From: Nanobdellota archaeon
Lineage (GTDB): Archaea > Nanobdellota > Nanobdellia > Pacearchaeales > GW2011-AR1
Reading direction: 5' to 3'
DNA: 33,744 bases
NCBI GenBank assembly: GCA_018817905.1
Contig: JAHISS010000005.1
Span: forward strand, 1-33,744
The notes beneath the pieces were generated by a model that saw only the letters and a list, made by a program, of their open reading frames with translations, had not been told where the DNA came from and did not search any database. This document shows, piece after piece, positions 31,054 to 33,744 of the stretch. Each line of letters begins with the position of its first letter. Within the stretch, counting starts at the first letter, position 1. Both the position numbers and the translations under genes were made by a program.

Positions 31054-32568
31054 CTACTCAATCGCAAACCTAAGTATCGCCCCAACACCTTTGGTCAAAT
31101 TCCAAAACTGCTCGCCGTCTGTATGGTCAAATCCAATAACAAAAACCGCAGACCCAATGTTTTCCGCTTTCTTCTCAAACTCTTTTTCCTTATCTCGGTC
31201 CCATTTTTTAGACAACAGCAAAACTTCAACAGCTCCGCGCTCCAGCGCAGTCAAAACCTCTTTCTCTCCATAAGCCGCCATCTTTCTATCCTTCCCCAGC
31301 GTCTCAAAAAACCTCTCAACAAGTTTCTTTTCTTTCACTAACTCTTGTTCTTGAATCTCGTTCTGCGACGCCTCAACCAACAGCTCCAAGCCATGCTCAT
31401 CAACATAACCCAAATCCTTAATCGAAATAATCTTCTCCTTCAACTTTGTAACCAACTGCCCCTCGTCAAGAAAATCCTCTTTCGTCGGAATCGGCCCGCC
31501 AACCAAAATCCCTTTCAGCTTCGGCATTTCAAAAAATATCTTCTTCATCTCTTCCGCAACTCTCCTAAAAAATTCTTTTGCCAAACCTTCAGTGATGCGA
31601 TGAAATCTCTGCGAAGAATTGTGGACTAACAAGCCATTAGCAAGAAAGTTTTTATTTTCAACTTCTATATCAATCAAATTGCCTTTGTTTACAGCCTTAT
31701 CAATAGATAATATTCTAATTAGCTTACCTCCCCTTGTAATTAAAAAATCTCCGACTTTCAAATCCGAAGCAGCCCTTTCAGTAATTTTATTCTCGGTATG
31801 AACATAAAAAATATGGTCCAAAGAACAATCAATTTGAGAAGATGGATATTCCCCATTAGTTATTATCAATAAACATTCCCTTTTATTTACTAACCATTTT
31901 TTTATACATTTGTTAAAAGTTTTTTTCAAACTATTGAATTCTATTCCCTCTATTAAATCTCCTTCCTTTATATCAGATAATTTTATCTCCCCGTTATCTT
32001 TCATAATCAATGTGTCGGGAGATAAACACTGCCCACCAGCCCGAACCTTCCCCGGAACACCAGACGTCAACTTTTGCAACCTTTTTATCTGGCTTCCTTC
32101 CAACAAACCAATCATAGCTTGCTGCCTATCAATCACAAGCAGACCATAAAGCTCCTGCACCGACGCCATTTCCTTCAACGGCTCAATAACAAATTCCTGG
32201 TCGCATCGATAAATCTTTACATTCAACGACTTCGGCGGCTCATAAACCCACAACTGAATATCCTGCCCGCCTTCTCGTTCAGAAACATTTCCGCAATAAA
32301 TCGCCAACCCGTTAGGGGGCGCCTGCTTCATCCCTTTCAATTCCCGAATAATCATCTCAAGCGCAGCAATAACATTTTTCCTCGTCGCTGCCGACTTTAT
32401 ATTCGACGCCGTGCTCTTCTCTCCCTCCAACTGCCGCGTCACCAAATTAACATTCGCCCCCGCAGGAATCAAAACAGTAACCAACTCAGTATGCCTGCCC
32501 TTGATACTTCCCAGCAGCTCAATCAAATCCTCAAGCTTCTGTTTTTCCCTAGCCTCAAGTTCTGCCAT
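31054..32568 (-). CDS. prf1: Peptide chain release factor aRF1 containing a mini-intein
   Basis: Recognises all three stop codons and triggers peptide release. The 504-residue precursor gives a 367-residue factor, slightly shorter than usual (about 410). It has NIKS in TASNIKSAATRKN (about 54-66), the stop-codon YxCxxxF motif as YRCDQEF, GGQ at 178-180 followed at once by the intein, then SSQRFHRI, and the C-terminal domain (LVEASQNEIQEQELV, VEVLLLSKKWDRD, AVFVIGFDHTDGEQFWNLTKGVGAILRF). A TATA-like CTTTTATTAACC on the minus strand lies about 25-30 bases upstream. Both NIKS and GGQ are intact after splicing. Confidence 0.94.
   Translation of the reverse strand: MAELEAREKQKLEDLIELLGSIKGRHTELVTVLIPAGANVNLVTRQLEGEKSTASNIKSAATRKNVIAALEMIIRELKGMKQAPPNGLAIYCGNVSEREGGQDIQLWVYEPPKSLNVKIYRCDQEFVIEPLKEMASVQELYGLLVIDRQQAMIGLLEGSQIKRLQKLTSGVPGKVRAGGQCLSPDTLIMKDNGEIKLSDIKEGDLIEGIEFNSLKKTFNKCIKKWLVNKRECLLIITNGEYPSSQIDCSLDHIFYVHTENKITERAASDLKVGDFLITRGGKLIRILSIDKAVNKGNLIDIEVENKNFLANGLLVHNSSQRFHRITEGLAKEFFRRVAEEMKKIFFEMPKLKGILVGGPIPTKEDFLDEGQLVTKLKEKIISIKDLGYVDEHGLELLVEASQNEIQEQELVKEKKLVERFFETLGKDRKMAAYGEKEVLTALERGAVEVLLLSKKWDRDKEKEFEKKAENIGSAVFVIGFDHTDGEQFWNLTKGVGAILRFAIE
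31618..32028 (-). other. 137-residue mini-intein directly after the GGQ motif of aRF1
   Basis: Residues 181-317 of the precursor. It begins CLSPDTLIMKDNGEIKL (block A), has SLDHIFYVHTE in the block B position, where the usual TxxH Thr is replaced by Cys-Ser-Leu-Asp-His, and ends NLIDIEVENKNFLANGLLVHN (blocks F and G, last residues His-Asn) before Ser. No LAGLIDADG motif or endonuclease domain is present. All residues needed for standard splicing (Cys1, block B His, His-Asn, +1 Ser) are visible. Confidence 0.92.
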
Positions 32569-32599
32569 GTTAAAGATTAAGAAAATAGGTTAATAAAAG

Positions 32600-33091
32600 T
32601 TGGGTCTCTGTTCTATTGATACAGAAACAAGATTCATGGTTGCTTCTGAATTTACGAAGCATAGGGGTACGAAAGAGTTTAAGCAAGTTTTAAGACAAGC
32701 AAAGAAGAAAACAGAAAATCAAATCTCTGTCATTACAAGTGATGGGTTGATGGCATACCCACAAGCTATTCAAAAAAGTTTTACGATAAAGAAGAAAAGC
32801 AATACAGGAAGATTCGGAGTTATTCACAACCAAGTCAACGCTTCAAAAGGCGAGGGCTTTAACATCAAGATTGAAAGGTTGCACAACAGCGTTAGGCACA
32901 GAATAAAAACATTTAGGGGCTTTCACGGTTCAACCGATAGTGCAAACACAATAATGAAAGGTTGGGAGATTCATTATAATTTCATCAGAAAGCATTTGGC
33001 TTTGGGGAAAACTCTGAGTGAGTTGGCTACGGATGTTAAGTTGAATGGGGATAATAGGTGGTTGGAGTTGATTAAGTTGAGTTGTATTTAA
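32600..33091 (+). pseudogene. 5'-truncated transposase remnant (IS6/IS240-like DDE)
   Basis: The frame encodes 163 residues of the C-terminal DDE domain: VITSDGLMAYPQAI with the second catalytic Asp (D48), IERLHNSVRHRIKTFRGF with catalytic Glu (E92), and GWEIHYNFIRKHLALGKTLSELA, the typical tail of IS6/IS240 and related transposases. The N-terminal helix-turn-helix and the first catalytic Asp (before the CSIDTETRFMVASEF stretch) are missing, with an in-frame stop at 32594. The protein cannot be active. It abuts the aRF1 promoter, so the break probably happened there. No inverted ends are recognisable. Confidence 0.8.
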
Positions 33092-33130
33092 CAAGACTTT
33101 ACTTTTGCTTTTCTTATTAATTCTACAAGA

Positions 33131-33334
33131 CTAGAAATGTCTTTCATTTCGGTAAGTACATTTTGCTGGGACATCTCTTTCAAATTCTGGTAAATGTGTG
33201 TTCTCAAAATGGTATACTCCAACTCCATTCCCTTCAATTAAAGGATTTGCATTAAGAGAAGCAGATTTAACTCTATGATACGCTTCCGCTAGTTGTACTA
33301 TTTCTTGCGGAGTATAGTATTCTTTACTTTCCAT
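33131..33334 (-). CDS. Small hypothetical protein
   Basis: A 67-residue protein starting MESKEYYTPQEIVQLAEAYHRVKSASLNANPLI; the YYTPQEIVQLA opening resembles the helix-turn-helix start of excisionase/MerR-like proteins, but the remainder does not continue the pattern. A TATA-like AGTTTAAAAAT on the minus strand lies about 28 bases before the ATG, which favours a real gene. Next to the transposase remnant, it might be a mobile-element leftover. Function unknown. Confidence 0.45.
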   Translation of the reverse strand: MESKEYYTPQEIVQLAEAYHRVKSASLNANPLIEGNGVGVYHFENTHLPEFERDVPAKCTYRNERHF

Positions 33335-33744
33335 AAAAAAGGAGATAATTGAGCATTTTTAAACTTTTCCTTTACCCAAATTTAAGACCAATTAAGTTAA
33401 CAATGTAGGTCTCTGTTAAGTAAACTCCAAAATGCAACATCATACATCGAAATAATATGGTCAAATAATAGTTATTGATACATTGCTATGCTGCCGAAAT
33501 TGTATAACAATAAATAGGCCAAAGCGGGCAAGGTTGTGCTGTCAATGACATTGATATAATTATTTGGTGGGATGGGTGGTGAGCAACAAATCGTGCTATT
33601 TTATCTTGACCTCGCCACATAGATCCGACTAATTCTGTCACTCAAACAGTTTTGACAGTTGGCTCCTTTATTAAGAATTTGGAGGTTTATCCTCCAAAAT
33701 TGTTCTGACTTCCTGAGAAAAATTCGAAAAGACTTTCTCTCTCA
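33335..33744. other. Gene-free right end of the window
   Basis: No ORF of note. Visible structure: a CTGTCA/TGACAG pair near 33636-33660 and the hairpin at 33678-33698. The stretch may be the flank of a gene outside the window. Confidence 0.4.
33678..33698. repeat. Inverted repeat hairpin
   Basis: TTTGGAGG - TTTAT - CCTCCAAA, a perfect 8-bp stem with a 5-base loop, extendable with flanking A/T. No T-run follows, so it is not a typical terminator. Confidence 0.6.

Noticed and set aside
30872-31273. A 133-codon + strand frame downstream of the deacetylase-like gene.
   Set aside because: Its second half is antisense to aRF1, it lacks a clear promoter, and the sequence is Ser/Phe/Leu-rich, as expected for a complement of coding DNA.
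32603-33417. GGTCTCTGTT is found at 32603-32612 and 33408-33417, flanking the transposase remnant.
   Set aside because: It is a 10-base direct repeat in A/T-rich sequence, with no inverted ends or duplication; not enough to call element borders.

Overview
The window is A+T-rich archaeal chromosome. Evidence for Archaea: an MCM helicase, an RPA-like OB-fold protein, aIF2-beta with its C-terminal zinc ribbon, a Dim2-type KH protein, DUF424, aRF1 with NIKS and GGQ motifs, an archaeal FtsZ, a tRNA-Asn interrupted at the canonical 37/38 position, and TATA boxes about 25 bases upstream of many start codons, which implies leaderless mRNAs. Small genes, many lineage-specific membrane or hypothetical proteins, inteins and a bacterial-type MnmA suggest a DPANN lineage (Woesearchaeota/Pacearchaeota-like). 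That placement is inference from gene content, not from a search.

Layout. 1-8.6 kb: a nucleotidyltransferase-fold protein cut by the window edge, AsnRS, a Cys-rich small protein, a GNAT acetyltransferase, a metallophosphoesterase, a second nucleotidyltransferase-like protein, two hypotheticals, an MBL-fold hydrolase, a DHH/DHHA1 phosphoesterase and ftsZ with a strong Shine-Dalgarno and a T-rich terminator. 8.7-12.9 kb: a membrane protein, a small winged-helix-like protein, a MntA-HepT toxin-antitoxin pair, a nitroreductase and MnmA. 12.9-17.5 kb: a 1307-aa secreted papain-family protease with seven Asp/Asn-rich repeats and a duplicated C-terminal domain, then a lipoprotein; this block has different codon use from its neighbours. 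17.6-20.3 kb: a tail-anchored mini membrane protein, intron-containing tRNA-Asn, a 23-residue lysine-rich peptide gene, and the aIF2-beta/DUF424/KH operon. 20.3-26.9 kb: a membrane protein, a TrmB-type regulator, a HIT protein, RPA, a small membrane protein and MCM with a 449-aa homing-endonuclease intein. 27-30.7 kb: a second nucleotidyltransferase/HEPN pair, a secreted surface-like protein and a polysaccharide-deacetylase-like protein. 31-33.7 kb: aRF1 carrying a 137-aa mini-intein directly after its GGQ motif, then a 5'-truncated transposase remnant and a small ORF.

The most unusual signals are: (1) a family of composite palindromic repeats in at least four intergenic regions, one copy of which has been split by a 216-bp element with 14-bp inverted ends and a 5-bp target duplication, so empty and filled sites can be compared inside one window; (2) the GGQ-adjacent intein of aRF1; (3) the large modular extracellular cysteine protease; (4) the lysine-rich 23-residue gene with its own promoter, Shine-Dalgarno and terminator; (5) two mini-ORFs whose stop codons touch or overlap the start codons of ftsZ and the protease gene.
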